Shown: positions 8,556 through 17,201, numbered from the stretch's first letter. The stretch: 64,000 bases of DNA from Poriferisulfidus sp963668445 (GCA_963668445.1 OY764335.1:1693090-1757089), one strand, 5' to 3'. The notes: generated by a model from the sequence alone, not told the origin. Program-made: numbers and translations.

Positions 8556-9830
8556 TCAGAGGCGCTTGGCGATCTTCTTGCGCAGGCACACGGCCGTGGC
8601 GTTCATGGCGACCAGAAACGCCAGCAACACAAGAATTGCGGCAGAAGTGCGTTCGGTGAAAGCCCGCTCGGGACTGTCGGACCAAAGGTAGATCTGCACG
8701 GGCAGGGCGGTCGCCGGATCGGTGAAGCCTTGCGGCGGCTCCACAATGAACGCGACCATGCCGATCATCAGCAGCGGCGCCGTTTCGCCCAGCGCCTGGG
8801 CCATGCCGATGATGGCGCCGGTCAGCATGCCCGGCATGGCGATCGGCAGCACGTGATGGAAGATCGCCTGCATGTGCGACGCGCCGACGCCGAGGGCCGC
8901 CTCCTTGATCGACGGCGGCACCGACTGCAGGGAGGCCCGCGAGGTGATGATGATGGTCGGCAGGGTCATCAGAGTCAGCACCAGCCCGCCCACGATCGGC
9001 GTCGAGCGCGGCATGCCGAACCAGTTGATGAAGATGGCCAGCCCCAGCAGACCGAAGATGATCGACGGCACAGCCGCCAGATTGTTGATGTTGATTTCGA
9101 TCAGATCAGTGAAGCGGTTGCGCGGCGCGAACTCTTCCAGATAGATGGCGGCTGCCACGCCAATCGGGAACGACAGCAGCAGCGTCACCAGCAGCGTCAG
9201 CATGGAGCCGGTCAAGGCGCCCAGAATGCCGGCCTGTTCCGGTTCGCGGGAATCCCCGGCGGTGAAGAAGGTGGTATTGAAGCGCCGCTCCATGATGCCG
9301 GCCCCGTACAGGCGGTCGACATAGTCGATGACCCGGTCGCTCAGCCGGCGTTCGCTTTCCGGAAGGGTGCGGTCGATGTAATCCTTCATCAGCATGTCGA
9401 TGTCGTCGTCCGCCACCAGCCACACCGGCTGCGTGGCGCCGATCAGGGACGGGTCGTCCAGCACCATGTCGCGCAGATCCAAAGCCGACCCTTCGCTGAC
9501 GACCCCCGTAAGGTCGCGCCGCTCCTGGCGTCCGGTGACCTCCGGGAACTGAGCATACAGCGCGGTCTTGACCAGTTTCCAGTAGTCGGCCCGGAACAGT
9601 ACCATCTCATCGCGGCCGCCGTCCGGATCGATGACTTCCGGATCGAAATGGATCGGCAGTTCCACATACGTCTGCCCGAACGCCTTGTAGCCGTTGGCGA
9701 CGATGCTGCCGAACAGCAGCAACAGGAAGGTCATGCCGAGGGCGATGGCGACGATGCCGTAGATGCGGAAGCGCCGCTCCGCCTTCTGACGGCGCGCCAG
9801 CCCGGCGCGGATCATGTCGGTGCGGCTCAT
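8556..9830 (-). CDS. pstA: Phosphate ABC transporter permease PstA (large form)
   Basis: A 424-residue inner-membrane permease subunit, much longer than the roughly 296 residues of E. coli PstA. After the first membrane segment (IYGIVAIALGMTFLLLLFG) comes a large periplasmic insert of about 170 residues (up to FFTAGDSREPEQAG), as in the DUF3333-type PstA proteins. The permease core follows, with the EAALGVGASHMQAIFHHVLP coupling motif and ALGETAPLLMIG. Its start overlaps the pstC stop (ATGA, 9827-9830). It pairs with the similarly enlarged PstC, so the big periplasmic part is probably a normal feature of this transporter type. Confidence 0.94.
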   Translation of the reverse strand: MSRTDMIRAGLARRQKAERRFRIYGIVAIALGMTFLLLLFGSIVANGYKAFGQTYVELPIHFDPEVIDPDGGRDEMVLFRADYWKLVKTALYAQFPEVTGRQERRDLTGVVSEGSALDLRDMVLDDPSLIGATQPVWLVADDDIDMLMKDYIDRTLPESERRLSDRVIDYVDRLYGAGIMERRFNTTFFTAGDSREPEQAGILGALTGSMLTLLVTLLLSFPIGVAAAIYLEEFAPRNRFTDLIEININNLAAVPSIIFGLLGLAIFINWFGMPRSTPIVGGLVLTLMTLPTIIITSRASLQSVPPSIKEAALGVGASHMQAIFHHVLPIAMPGMLTGAIIGMAQALGETAPLLMIGMVAFIVEPPQGFTDPATALPVQIYLWSDSPERAFTERTSAAILVLLAFLVAMNATAVCLRKKIAKRL

Positions 9831-11206
9831 TCGTACTGCTCCCGGTACTTGCGCACCACGTACAGCGCAATGAAATTGAGGACCAGCGTCACGAAGAACA
9901 GGGTCAGGCCCAGCGCGAACGCCGCCAGCGTCTTGGGACTGTCGAATTCCTGATCGCCGACCAGCAGCGTGACGATCTGCACGGTGACGGTGGTGACCGC
10001 TTCCAGCGGGTTCGCCGTCAGGTTGGCGGACAGGCCGGCCGCCATCACCACGATCATGGTTTCTCCGATCGCCCGCGAAATGGCCAGCAGCAGGCCGCCG
10101 ATGATGCCGGGCAGGGCGGCCGGCAGAATCACCCGGCGCATGGTCTCCGAATGGGTCGCGCCCATGCCGAGCGAACCGTCGCGCATGGCCTGCGGCACCG
10201 CGCGAATCACGTCGTCGGACAGCGACGACACGAACGGAATGATCATCACGCCCATCACGAAACCGGCCGCCAGTGCGCTCTCGGCGGCGACATCCAGCCC
10301 GACCGATTCGCCGAAGCCGCGCAAGGCCGGACTGATTACGATGGCGGCGAAAAAGCCGTACACCACCGTCGGCACGCCAGCGAGGATCTCCAGCAACGGC
10401 TTGACGATATCGTGCACTTTCGGCGGCGCATACTCCGAGAGGTAGATGGCGGACATCAGGCCGACCGGCGCCGCCACCAGCATGGCGATGAAGGAAATCA
10501 GCAAGGTGCCAGCGAACAGCGGAACCATGCCGAACGAGCCGCTGGAACCGACCTGATCCTCGCGGATGGCCATCTGCGGGCTCCATTCGAGCCCGAACAG
10601 GAACTCGAACACCGACACGGTCTGGAAGAAGCGGCTGGCCTCGAACAGCACCGACAGCACGATACCGATGGTGGTGAAGACCGCCAGCGTGGAGCACAGC
10701 AGCAGGAAGCCGCGCACGAACCGCTCCACTTGGATGCGCGCCCGCACCTGCGGCGTCAGGAACTTCATCGCCAGCCCTGCGCCGAGGGCGAAGACCGACA
10801 GGCATACGGCGCTCAGTGCCAGCGCCGCCGTCTGCGACAGCTCCCGATAGCGATCGGCCGCCATCCGCACCTCCTCGCGCGCCAGCGCGTAGCTGGCCGG
10901 GTTGTCGATGGCATTCTGGATGTCGCCGATCAGCAGCCGCTGCGTCGCCGCCAGCGATTCCGCGTCCGGAATCATCGCGATCACCTGCGCCATCAGGATG
11001 TCGGACTCGAAGATCAGCCACGCGGAATACACCAGAAGCGCCGGCGCGCCGGCCCAAATGGCGCCGAGGACGCCGAAGTATTCGGGCAGGGAGTTGAGCC
11101 GCATGGCATTCGCGGTCCGCGCTTGGCGCATCAGGCGCCGCTGGCTGAGATGGTAGGCCGCCGTCGACAGCAGCAGCAGGACGACGATCAGGGCAAGGGG
11201 AGACAC
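9827..11206 (-). CDS. pstC: Phosphate ABC transporter permease PstC (large form)
   Basis: A 459-residue inner-membrane permease subunit with an N-terminal membrane segment, a periplasmic loop of about 100 residues and a second segment before the classic core. The permease signature MGATHSETMRRVILPAALPG and the following GETMIVVMAAG identify it. The start is a GTG at 11206 without an obvious ribosome binding site. The frame stays open a further 16 or so codons upstream but offers no better start. First gene of pstCAB; a weak Pho-box-like pair lies about 50 bases upstream. The substrate-binding partner PstS is encoded about 27 kb away. Confidence 0.93.
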   Translation of the reverse strand: MSPLALIVVLLLLSTAAYHLSQRRLMRQARTANAMRLNSLPEYFGVLGAIWAGAPALLVYSAWLIFESDILMAQVIAMIPDAESLAATQRLLIGDIQNAIDNPASYALAREEVRMAADRYRELSQTAALALSAVCLSVFALGAGLAMKFLTPQVRARIQVERFVRGFLLLCSTLAVFTTIGIVLSVLFEASRFFQTVSVFEFLFGLEWSPQMAIREDQVGSSGSFGMVPLFAGTLLISFIAMLVAAPVGLMSAIYLSEYAPPKVHDIVKPLLEILAGVPTVVYGFFAAIVISPALRGFGESVGLDVAAESALAAGFVMGVMIIPFVSSLSDDVIRAVPQAMRDGSLGMGATHSETMRRVILPAALPGIIGGLLLAISRAIGETMIVVMAAGLSANLTANPLEAVTTVTVQIVTLLVGDQEFDSPKTLAAFALGLTLFFVTLVLNFIALYVVRKYREQYE

Positions 11207-11254
11207 GAGATCCGCGACGGGAAAGCCTAGAATTTCGTATTGTTCCCGGCTAAT

Positions 11255-11272
11255 ATTTCAGTTTGATTACAA
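11255..11272 (-). promoter_or_regulatory. Weak Pho-box-like repeat upstream of pstC
   Basis: On the minus strand two 7-mers, TTGTAAT and CTGAAAT, are separated by exactly 4 bases, as in a PhoB site (consensus CTGTCAT-N4-CTGTCAT). Each half matches 5 of 7 positions. The location before pstC is right for PhoB activation, but the match is poor compared with the pstS site. Confidence 0.3.
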
Positions 11273-11400
11273 CGGGGCCGCCGGGCGGTAGCGGCTGGCT
11301 GAACGCACAAAATGCATCCACGCGGGATATCACGCCCCGGCGGCATCTTCTCCAATGCGTCCTTCCGCGAGAATCTACGCAAGAAAGATATTTTTGGGAC

Positions 11401-12084
11401 TTATATACAATAATCCGCAAGCAGACCTTGTATATCCATTGACAGATCATCGGGGTCGCTTGACAGTGCCCGGCCCGAAGGCCCAGCCCTGACAGAGGCG
11501 AACGCCCCTCCCTGTCCAGCCGCGCCAGTCCCCAGCGCCAGTACATTGAACGCGGCATTGATGTCCGCGTTCCCCGCGTATCCGCAGGATACGCATTCGA
11601 ATCTCTCCTTCCGGCGGTTCTCTTTCGCCACGTGTCCGCACCAGTGGCAGGTCTGGCTGGTGTATGCCGGATTGACTTTCTCCACCCGGTGCGCCTTGTA
11701 GTCCAGCATCCAGCGCAACCGCCCCCAGCCGCTCGCCGCAATCTCCCGGTTCAAAGAGGATTTGGCCCTGACACTCTTTCCCGGCTTCTCCGCCGTGCCC
11801 TTCGCCGACTTCATCATGTTCCTGATCTTCAGGCCTTCCACGCAGACCGTCCCGAATCGACCCGCCAGATCGCAGCTGACATGATGCCGCCAGTTGTCCC
11901 GGATGTGGGCGATCCGCCGGTACAGCTTCGCCACGATCCGCCGTTCCTTCTCGCGGCGGTGCGAATTGACCTTGATGACCTTGCCCTGCCGGGTCCGTCT
12001 CGGCTCCCCGTCCGCGTCCAGCAGGGGCACCCGCTGGCGGCGACCCATCTTCCGCTGGTGCCGCTTCAGCCCTGAATGGCTGTT
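11401..12084 (-). pseudogene. tnpB: 5'-truncated IS200/IS605-family tnpB (RNA-guided nuclease) remnant
   Basis: This frame encodes the C-terminal half of a TnpB protein. Visible parts are the arginine-rich helix region (LKRHQRKMGRRQRV, KLYRRIAHIRDNW), the RuvC-II block FGTVCVEGLKIRNM with its catalytic Glu, a zinc ribbon (CHWCGH ... CVSCGYAGN) and the RuvC-III block NADINAAFNV with its Asp. The N-terminal part with the RuvC-I Asp is absent: a stop codon (12085-12087) sits just upstream of the homologous region. Without the first Asp it cannot be a normal nuclease. There is no tnpA beside it. An internal ATG at 12048 could still express about 215 residues. The gap 12085-12279 holds an unassigned frame starting near 12178 (MASLPREGRINERAF...). 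Bases 11273-11400 may contain the old element's right end. Confidence 0.85.
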
Positions 12085-12279
12085 CTAGCAATTCAACAAT
12101 CCGCTGATTCTCCTTGGAAAATTCCTTGATGAAAGCCCGCTCGTTTATTCGGCCCTCGCGGGGCAGGGACGCCATTGCTTTGCCCGTATCGAAAAGAACC
12201 CTTTGAGGGCGATTCAGCGATTGATATCCGGCAGACCAACTGTTCAAAAACAGAGGAAGACCGCAAAAAAAACGGGCCT

Positions 12280-12552
12280 TTACGATTCGGGCTCGACGAA
12301 TTCCTTGGGCTTCTCGGAGCCTTCGCCGAAGAAGTACTTCTCCATCTCGCCTTCCAGGAACTGGCGCGCCTTGGGATCGACCGGCGTCAGGCGGTACTCG
12401 TTGATCAGCATGGTCTGGTGGCGCAGCCAGCCGCTCCAAGCCTCCGCCGAGACTCCGTCGAAGATGCGCTGGCCGAGCGGGCCGGGATACGGCATCCGCT
12501 CCAATCCCTCGGCTTCGCGGCCGAGTTTGACGCAGTGGACCATCCGGGGCAT
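12280..12552 (-). CDS. yggX: Fe(2+)-trafficking protein, YggX family
   Basis: A 90-residue cytoplasmic protein, the exact family length. It is implicated in protecting Fe-S clusters from oxidative damage and supplying iron for their repair. Family hallmarks are MVHCVKLGREAEGL with the conserved Cys, YPGPLGQRIFDGVS, AWSGWLRHQTMLINE and the C-terminal PKARQFLEGEMEKYFF. I chose the ATG at 12552 (MPRMVHC) over the longer frame because it aligns with the usual N-terminus. A TATAAT -10 lies at 12586-12591. An 8-base T tract follows the gene on its coding strand. Its usual partner mutY is not here. Confidence 0.93.
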   Translation of the reverse strand: MPRMVHCVKLGREAEGLERMPYPGPLGQRIFDGVSAEAWSGWLRHQTMLINEYRLTPVDPKARQFLEGEMEKYFFGEGSEKPKEFVEPES

Positions 12553-12656
12553 TCGAACGCAGCGATCAGGCTCTTCCTGCAACCCATTATACGGAGCGCG
12601 CCCGGCGGGAAGCGACCCCATCCGCCCGGAGTCGGCAGGCGGGCATCATTTCAGCA

Positions 12657-12662
12657 TATAAT
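12657..12662 (+). promoter_or_regulatory. -10 box of AGCS symporter/nadC operon
   Basis: TATAAT about 50 bases before the GTG start of the symporter gene. No convincing TTGACA at the expected -35 distance. It is one of several perfect or near-perfect -10 boxes in this GC-rich window. Confidence 0.5.
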
Positions 12663-12711
12663 ACCGCCTAGAGACTTGACCTGTTTCCCAAATATCTGGA
12701 GGAAATGCATC

Positions 12712-14046
12712 GTGGCGATGATGACCGACTGGCTGAACGCCGCCAACAGCTTCGTCTGGGGCTGGCCAACCATTATTCTGCTGCTGGGCCTAGGCGCCTA
12801 TTTGATGGTCGGCCTTCGCTTCATGCCGCTACGGCGCATCGGCAGCGGCTTTTGCGCCCTGATCCGCGGGCGAAGTTCGGACGAGGACGGGGAAATCCCG
12901 CCTTTCCGCGCCTTGATGACCGCCATGTCGGCGACCGTGGGCACCGGGAACATCGCCGGCGTCGCGACGGCCATCGCTATGGGAGGGCCCGGCGCCATCT
13001 TCTGGATGTGGGTCATGGCGCTGCTCGGCATGGCCACCAAATACTCCGAAGCGGTGCTGGCCGTGCACTTCCGCGAAGAGACCGAACACGGCGAATACCA
13101 CGGCGGCCCAATGTACTACATCAAGAAGGGCCTCGGCGAGAACTGGACTTGGCTGGCCGTGCTGTTCGCCCTGTTCGCCACGGTCGCCGCCTTCGGCATC
13201 GGCAACATGGTGCAATCGAACTCGGTCGCCGATGCCTTGCACGCGCAATTCGGTGTCGGCGAAGCCGTCACCGGCGGCGTGATGGCGGTGCTGGTCGGCG
13301 TCGTAATCTTCGGCGGACTCCAGTGGATCGCGGCCGTCGCCGCCCGTCTGGTGCCGCTGATGACCGTCGCCTACGTCGCCTGCGCGCTGATTGTCATCCT
13401 GATGAACCTGCCCGATGTGCCGGCGGCCTTCGTCACCATCGTGCACTCCGCATTCAACGGCCATGCCGCCGTCGGCGGATTCACCGGCACCGCCGTCATG
13501 ATGGCCATCCAGTTCGGCGTCGCCCGCGGCATCTTCTCGAACGAGGCCGGTCTGGGCAGCGCCGCCATCGCCCATGCATCGGCGCAAACCAACAGCCCGG
13601 TGCGCCAAGGCCAGATCGCCATGCTCGGCACCTTCATCGATACCCTGATCATCTGCACCATGACGGCGCTGGTGATCATTCTGACCGGCGCTTGGACCAG
13701 CGGCGAGAGCGGCGGCACCCTGTCCACCATGGCCTTCAGCCACGACCTGCCCACCGCCGGCGGCCTCATCGTCTCGCTGGCGCTGGCCGTATTCGCGTTC
13801 ACCACGATCCTCGGCTGGGGCTTCTACGGCGAACGGTGCATCCAGTTCTTAACCGGCCGCTGGATCCTGATGCCGTACCGGGCCTTGTGGATCATCGCCC
13901 TGTTCATCGGCTCCACCATCGAGTTGAAGACCTTGTGGACGCTGGCCGACACGCTCAACGCCCTGATGGCATGGCCGAACCTGATCGGCATGCTGCTGCT
14001 GTCAGGATTGGTGTTCCGGCTGACCCGGGAATACGACGATCAGTAA
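12712..14046 (+). CDS. Sodium:alanine/glycine symporter (AGCS family)
   Basis: A 444-residue inner-membrane protein with about 11 membrane helices that couples amino-acid uptake (usually alanine or glycine) to sodium. Family signatures are FRALMTAMSATVGTGNIAGV, YHGGPMYYIKKGLG and GVARGIFSNEAGLGSAAIAHA. The start is GTG 12712, 9 bases after a perfect GGAGG (12698-12702); the ATGs at 12718 and 12721 are less well placed. nadC follows after 2 bases and may be co-transcribed. The substrate cannot be decided from sequence alone, and the C-terminus is somewhat shorter than in many members. Confidence 0.9.
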   Translation: MAMMTDWLNAANSFVWGWPTIILLLGLGAYLMVGLRFMPLRRIGSGFCALIRGRSSDEDGEIPPFRALMTAMSATVGTGNIAGVATAIAMGGPGAIFWMWVMALLGMATKYSEAVLAVHFREETEHGEYHGGPMYYIKKGLGENWTWLAVLFALFATVAAFGIGNMVQSNSVADALHAQFGVGEAVTGGVMAVLVGVVIFGGLQWIAAVAARLVPLMTVAYVACALIVILMNLPDVPAAFVTIVHSAFNGHAAVGGFTGTAVMMAIQFGVARGIFSNEAGLGSAAIAHASAQTNSPVRQGQIAMLGTFIDTLIICTMTALVIILTGAWTSGESGGTLSTMAFSHDLPTAGGLIVSLALAVFAFTTILGWGFYGERCIQFLTGRWILMPYRALWIIALFIGSTIELKTLWTLADTLNALMAWPNLIGMLLLSGLVFRLTREYDDQ

Positions 14047-14048
14047 CG

Positions 14049-14879
14049 GTGGACCCGGACCCGCGCTTCGTCCGCGATGACGTCGCCCGGGCCTTGCGGG
14101 AAGATGGCGCGGCCGCCGACCTGACGGCCGCGCTGATTCCGGACTTCGCAGCACGCGCCGCCATCGTGTGCCGCCAGGACGCCGTGCTATGCGGCGTGCC
14201 TTGGGTGGAGGAATCCTTCTGCCAACTGTCCCCGGATATCGAACTCGAATGGAGCACGGCTGAGGGCGCCGGCATCACTGCCGATACAACCGTCTGCCAG
14301 CTGCGCGGTCCGGCGCGGCAGTTGCTCCAGGGCGAGCGCGTCGCGCTCAACTTTCTGCAGCTGCTATCCGCTACCGCCACCCAAACCCGGCAGTTGGCGC
14401 AACGGCTGGAAGCCTACCCCTGCATGCTTCTGGATACGCGCAAGACCCTCCCCGGCCTGCGTTACGCGCAGAAATACGCAGTGCAGTGCGGCGGCGGCTC
14501 GCCGCATCGCGCCAGTCTGGCGGAAGCCGTGCTGATCAAGGAAAACCACTGGGCCGTGCTGCCCAATCTGGAGGCCGCGATCACCGCCGCCCGCGCACGC
14601 CATCCGCACGCCCGAATCATGGTGGAAGTCGAAAGCCTCGAGCAATTGCGGCAAGCGGCCCAAGCTCGCCCGGACATCATTCTGCTGGACAACTTCAGCC
14701 CCACGCAGGCGCGCGAAGCACGGGCGCAGTGCCCGGACATTCCGCTGGAAGCCTCCGGCAGCGTCAATGAAACGAATCTGGCCGCTTATGCCGACACCGG
14801 CGTGGCACGCATCTCCGTCGGCGCCTTGACCAAAAACGTGCGGGCGATCGATTTTTCCATGCGCCTGAAGCGCGGCTGA
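14049..14879 (+). CDS. nadC: Quinolinate phosphoribosyltransferase (nicotinate-nucleotide pyrophosphorylase)
   Basis: A 276-residue cytoplasmic enzyme of de novo NAD synthesis that converts quinolinate and PRPP to nicotinate mononucleotide, CO2 and pyrophosphate. Active-site blocks are seen: LNFLQLLSATATQTR, LLDTRKTLPGLR, KYAVQCGGGSPHR, LIKENH, IMVEVESLEQL, IILLDNFSP and EASGSVNETNLAAYADTGV. The start is GTG at 14049, 2 bases after the symporter stop, so translation is probably coupled. Neither nadA nor nadB is in the window. It ends 25 bases before the convergent mazG. Confidence 0.96.
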   Translation: MDPDPRFVRDDVARALREDGAAADLTAALIPDFAARAAIVCRQDAVLCGVPWVEESFCQLSPDIELEWSTAEGAGITADTTVCQLRGPARQLLQGERVALNFLQLLSATATQTRQLAQRLEAYPCMLLDTRKTLPGLRYAQKYAVQCGGGSPHRASLAEAVLIKENHWAVLPNLEAAITAARARHPHARIMVEVESLEQLRQAAQARPDIILLDNFSPTQAREARAQCPDIPLEASGSVNETNLAAYADTGVARISVGALTKNVRAIDFSMRLKRG

Positions 14880-14904
14880 CGCGTCCGGACCGACGGCTGA
14901 GCGG

Positions 14905-15675
14905 CTACGGCGCGACCCGCTTGGCCTCGTTCCACAGTTCGTCCCAGCGCTGCTCGGAGGCCTCTTCCGCCGTCTCGCCGCACTGCCGCATGCGCTCTTC
15001 CATATGCTCGAAGCGGCGCGTGAACCGCGCGCAAGCCTGATGCAGCAGCTCCTCGGGACGCAAGTCGCAATGGCGCGCGTAATTCGCTACCGTGAACAGC
15101 AAGTCGCCGATCTCCGCCGCCCGCTCCGCCGCATCCCTCGCCGCCCGCAACTCGTCCAGTTCCTCCTCAATCTTCGCCTCCACCTGCCGTGCTTCCTGCC
15201 AATCGAAGCCCACCCGCGCCGCACGCTGCTGCAGTTTGCGCGACCGGGCCAGCGCCGGCTGCGCCGCCGGCACTCCGGACAGCACGCCTTCCGAACCGGC
15301 CGCCTCCCGCTCCCGATGCTTGAGCCGCTCCCACTGCGCCTCGATCTCCTCCTCGGTGCGTGCGCCGGCCTCGCCGAATACATGCGGGTGCCGCTCGACC
15401 ATCTTGCGGCATACCCCCGCCGCCACGTCCTCGAAACCGAACAGCCCCCGTTCCTCGGCCATCTGCGCATGCCACGCCACATGCAGCAGAATGTCGCCCA
15501 ATTCGCCGCACAACTCGTCCCACGCTTCCCGCTCGATCGCGTCCGCGACCTCGTACGCCTCTTCCACCGTGTAGGGCGCAATGCTCGCAAAATCCTGCTT
15601 TGCCACCCACGGGCAGCCGCCCTCGGCATCGCGCAAGCACTGCATGATCCGCAGCAATTCCTCAATGGCAGCCAT
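14905..15675 (-). CDS. mazG: Nucleoside triphosphate pyrophosphohydrolase MazG
   Basis: A 256-residue all-alpha NTP pyrophosphohydrolase that cleaves (d)NTPs to monophosphates and is thought to clean the nucleotide pool. The protein has two tandem MazG repeats. The first carries the metal-binding VEEAYEVADAI ... ELGDILLHV and the second EEELDEL ... EIGDLLFTV. GCPWVAKQDFASI near the N-terminus corresponds to the family's CPWD-x-Q block, with Val in place of Asp. Start ATG 15675 (MAAIEELLRIM). Divergent from galU, with about 96 bases between. Confidence 0.94.
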   Translation of the reverse strand: MAAIEELLRIMQCLRDAEGGCPWVAKQDFASIAPYTVEEAYEVADAIEREAWDELCGELGDILLHVAWHAQMAEERGLFGFEDVAAGVCRKMVERHPHVFGEAGARTEEEIEAQWERLKHREREAAGSEGVLSGVPAAQPALARSRKLQQRAARVGFDWQEARQVEAKIEEELDELRAARDAAERAAEIGDLLFTVANYARHCDLRPEELLHQACARFTRRFEHMEERMRQCGETAEEASEQRWDELWNEAKRVAP

Positions 15676-15734
15676 GGCAGCCTCCGAAGCAATACAGGCC
15701 CCCAATCTTACGGGACGGCAGGCCCCGCATCGGG

Positions 15735-15740
15735 TAGAAT
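15735..15740 (+). promoter_or_regulatory. Probable -10 box of galU
   Basis: TAGAAT lies 31 bases before the galU ATG at 15772 within the mazG-galU divergent gap. No clear -35 element is visible. An in-frame ATG at 15754 is also downstream of it. Confidence 0.35.
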
Positions 15741-15771
15741 GCCCGCATTCCAGATGCCGCCGCCCGCCACA

Positions 15772-16641
15772 ATGTCCGCACGCATCCGCAAAGCCGTGTT
15801 TCCGGTCGCCGGGCTCGGCACCCGCTTCCTGCCGGCCACCAAGGCCGTGCCCAAGGAGGCCCTGCCCATCGTCGATAAGCCGCTCATCCAATACGCCGTC
15901 GAAGAAGCGGCGGCAGCCGGCATTCACCAGCTCATCTTCATCACCGGGCGCAACAAGCGCTCCATTCCGGACCATTTCGACATGGCCTACGAGTTGGAGG
16001 CCGAACTCGAAGCCGCCGGCAAGACCGAGCAACTCGCGCAAGTGCGCCGCATCACTCCGGAAGGCATCACCTGCATCTACCTGCGCCAGCGCAAGGCGCT
16101 GGGGCTTGGACACGCGGTGCTGTGCGCACAGCCGGTCGTCGGCGGCGAACCGTTCGCCGTCGTGCTGGCGGACGACCTGATCGATGGCGGCAGCGACCCC
16201 TGCCTCGCGCAGATGGCCCGGGTGTTCGACGATACCGGCTCCAGCGTCATCGCCGTCGAACCGGTCCCGCCGGAACGCATCTCGCGCTACGGCGTCATTT
16301 CCGGAGAGTCCTGCGGCGAACGGCTCTGGAAACTGGACAGCATCGTCGAGAAGCCCCTGGTCGAAGAGGCCCCCTCGGATCTGGGCGTCGTCGGACGCTA
16401 CATTTTCACGCCGGACATCTTCGACCATCTGCAGAATACCGCGGCTGGCGCCGGCGGCGAAATCCAACTGACTGACGCCATCGCCAAGCAGTTGCGCGAG
16501 CGAACCGTGCTGGCCTACCAATTCCAAGGCCGCCGCTACGACTGCGGCAGCAAACTCGGCTTTCTGCAGGCCACAGTCGAATACGCTTTGCAGCGCGAGG
16601 ATATCGGCGCGGAGTTCCGCGAACTGTTGCGCCAGTTGTAG
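15772..16641 (+). CDS. galU: UTP-glucose-1-phosphate uridylyltransferase
   Basis: A 289-residue enzyme that makes UDP-glucose from UTP and glucose-1-phosphate for LPS core and other glycans. The nucleotide-binding start KAVFPVAGLGTRFLPATKA is diagnostic. PKEALPIVDKPLIQYAVEEA, LGHAVLCAQP, VVLADDLI, SRYGVI, VEKP and YDCGSKLGFLQATVEYAL follow in family order. An in-frame ATG 18 bases upstream (15754) would add MPPPAT. It fits with the heptose genes elsewhere in the window as part of envelope synthesis. Confidence 0.97.
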   Translation: MSARIRKAVFPVAGLGTRFLPATKAVPKEALPIVDKPLIQYAVEEAAAAGIHQLIFITGRNKRSIPDHFDMAYELEAELEAAGKTEQLAQVRRITPEGITCIYLRQRKALGLGHAVLCAQPVVGGEPFAVVLADDLIDGGSDPCLAQMARVFDDTGSSVIAVEPVPPERISRYGVISGESCGERLWKLDSIVEKPLVEEAPSDLGVVGRYIFTPDIFDHLQNTAAGAGGEIQLTDAIAKQLRERTVLAYQFQGRRYDCGSKLGFLQATVEYALQREDIGAEFRELLRQL

Positions 16642-16737
16642 GCTGCCGAGTCGCAACGCATCTGAAACGGCGCCAGCCTGCCAAGCCGCACCCTTCGACG
16701 CAAGCGCAATCCTAAGCCGGACTGGCCATGGGGAAGG

Positions 16738-16813
16738 TGGCTCCCCGGGACGGGCTCGAACCGCCGACCTAGTGGTTAACAGCCACCCGCTCTGCCAACT
16801 GAGCTACCGGGGA
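16738..16813 (-). tRNA. tRNA-Asn (GTT)
   Basis: 76 bases including an encoded CCA (16738-16740). The acceptor stem TCCCCGG pairs with CCGGGGA. The D arm is AGCTCAGTTGGCAGAGC, the anticodon arm GTGGCTGTTAACCAC has anticodon GTT, and the T arm carries GGTTCGAGC. It lies between galU and rpsU on the opposite strand. A TTAAAAT box on the minus strand just upstream may be its -10. Confidence 0.96.
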
Positions 16814-16891
16814 ATACGCGCCAATTTTAACACAGGCCCGCATGGCCATGCCGGTTTGCGCAGATTCGTGTGCGGGGATGCCCCTTTCATG

Positions 16892-16897
16892 TATAAT
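16892..16897 (+). promoter_or_regulatory. -10 box of rpsU
   Basis: A perfect TATAAT 41 bases before the rpsU start codon. The -35 region has no good TTGACA. The leader between is GC-rich with no obvious regulatory stem. Confidence 0.5.
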
Positions 16898-16937
16898 GCG
16901 CCCTCTGTTTGGACACTTGCCGCCAACGCGATGCCTC

Positions 16938-17147
16938 ATGCCTGGAATTCGAGTCAAGGAAGACGAGCCGTTTGACATTGCCATCCGCCGCTTCCGGCGC
17001 GCCTGCGAGCGTTCCGGGGTGCTGACGGAGGCGCGTCGCCGCGAGTACTACGAGAAGCCGACCGAAGTGCGCAAGCGTAAGGCTGCCGCCGCAGCCAAGC
17101 GCAACGCCAAGCATCACGCCCGGCAGTCCCGGCCGCGCTACCGCTGA
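16938..17147 (+). CDS. rpsU: 30S ribosomal protein bS21
   Basis: A 69-residue basic ribosomal protein of the small subunit that assists initiation near the anti-Shine-Dalgarno end of 16S rRNA. MPGIRVKEDEPFDIAIRRF is the standard start. ACERSGVLTEARRREYYEKP and the arginine/lysine-rich tail complete the family. Length is near the usual 70-71. Start ATG 16938 was chosen by alignment. In many relatives rpsU lies beside dnaG and rpoD; here gltD follows instead. Confidence 0.96.
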   Translation: MPGIRVKEDEPFDIAIRRFRRACERSGVLTEARRREYYEKPTEVRKRKAAAAAKRNAKHHARQSRPRYR

Positions 17148-17189
17148 TTCCCGAGTCGCCGGCGCTTCGCCGGAAACGAAGCCGGGGCT

Positions 17190-17195
17190 TACAAT
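17190..17195 (+). promoter_or_regulatory. -10 box directly at the gltD start (leaderless?)
   Basis: TACAAT is followed by exactly six bases (AGGCCC) and then the gltD ATG at 17202. A sigma-70 start site normally lies about 6-7 bases after the -10 box, so transcription would begin on or next to the A of the start codon. No Shine-Dalgarno sequence precedes the ATG. Confidence 0.4.
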
Positions 17196-17201
17196 AGGCC
17201 C

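Noticed and set aside
8373..9953. A 526-codon plus-strand frame opposite pstA and pstB
   Set aside because: The minus-strand Pst proteins have all their motifs; this frame is compositional noise.
12085..12439. A 330-codon frame running through yggX and tnpB
   Set aside because: It is out of frame with both recognised proteins, and most of it is a GC-driven shadow; only the short piece near 12090-12180 is left open as unassigned.
12553..12711. A glycine riboswitch before the AGCS symporter
   Set aside because: No paired aptamer core (such as GGAGAG ... CUGAGAG) is visible; only a -10 box and a ribosome binding site are present.
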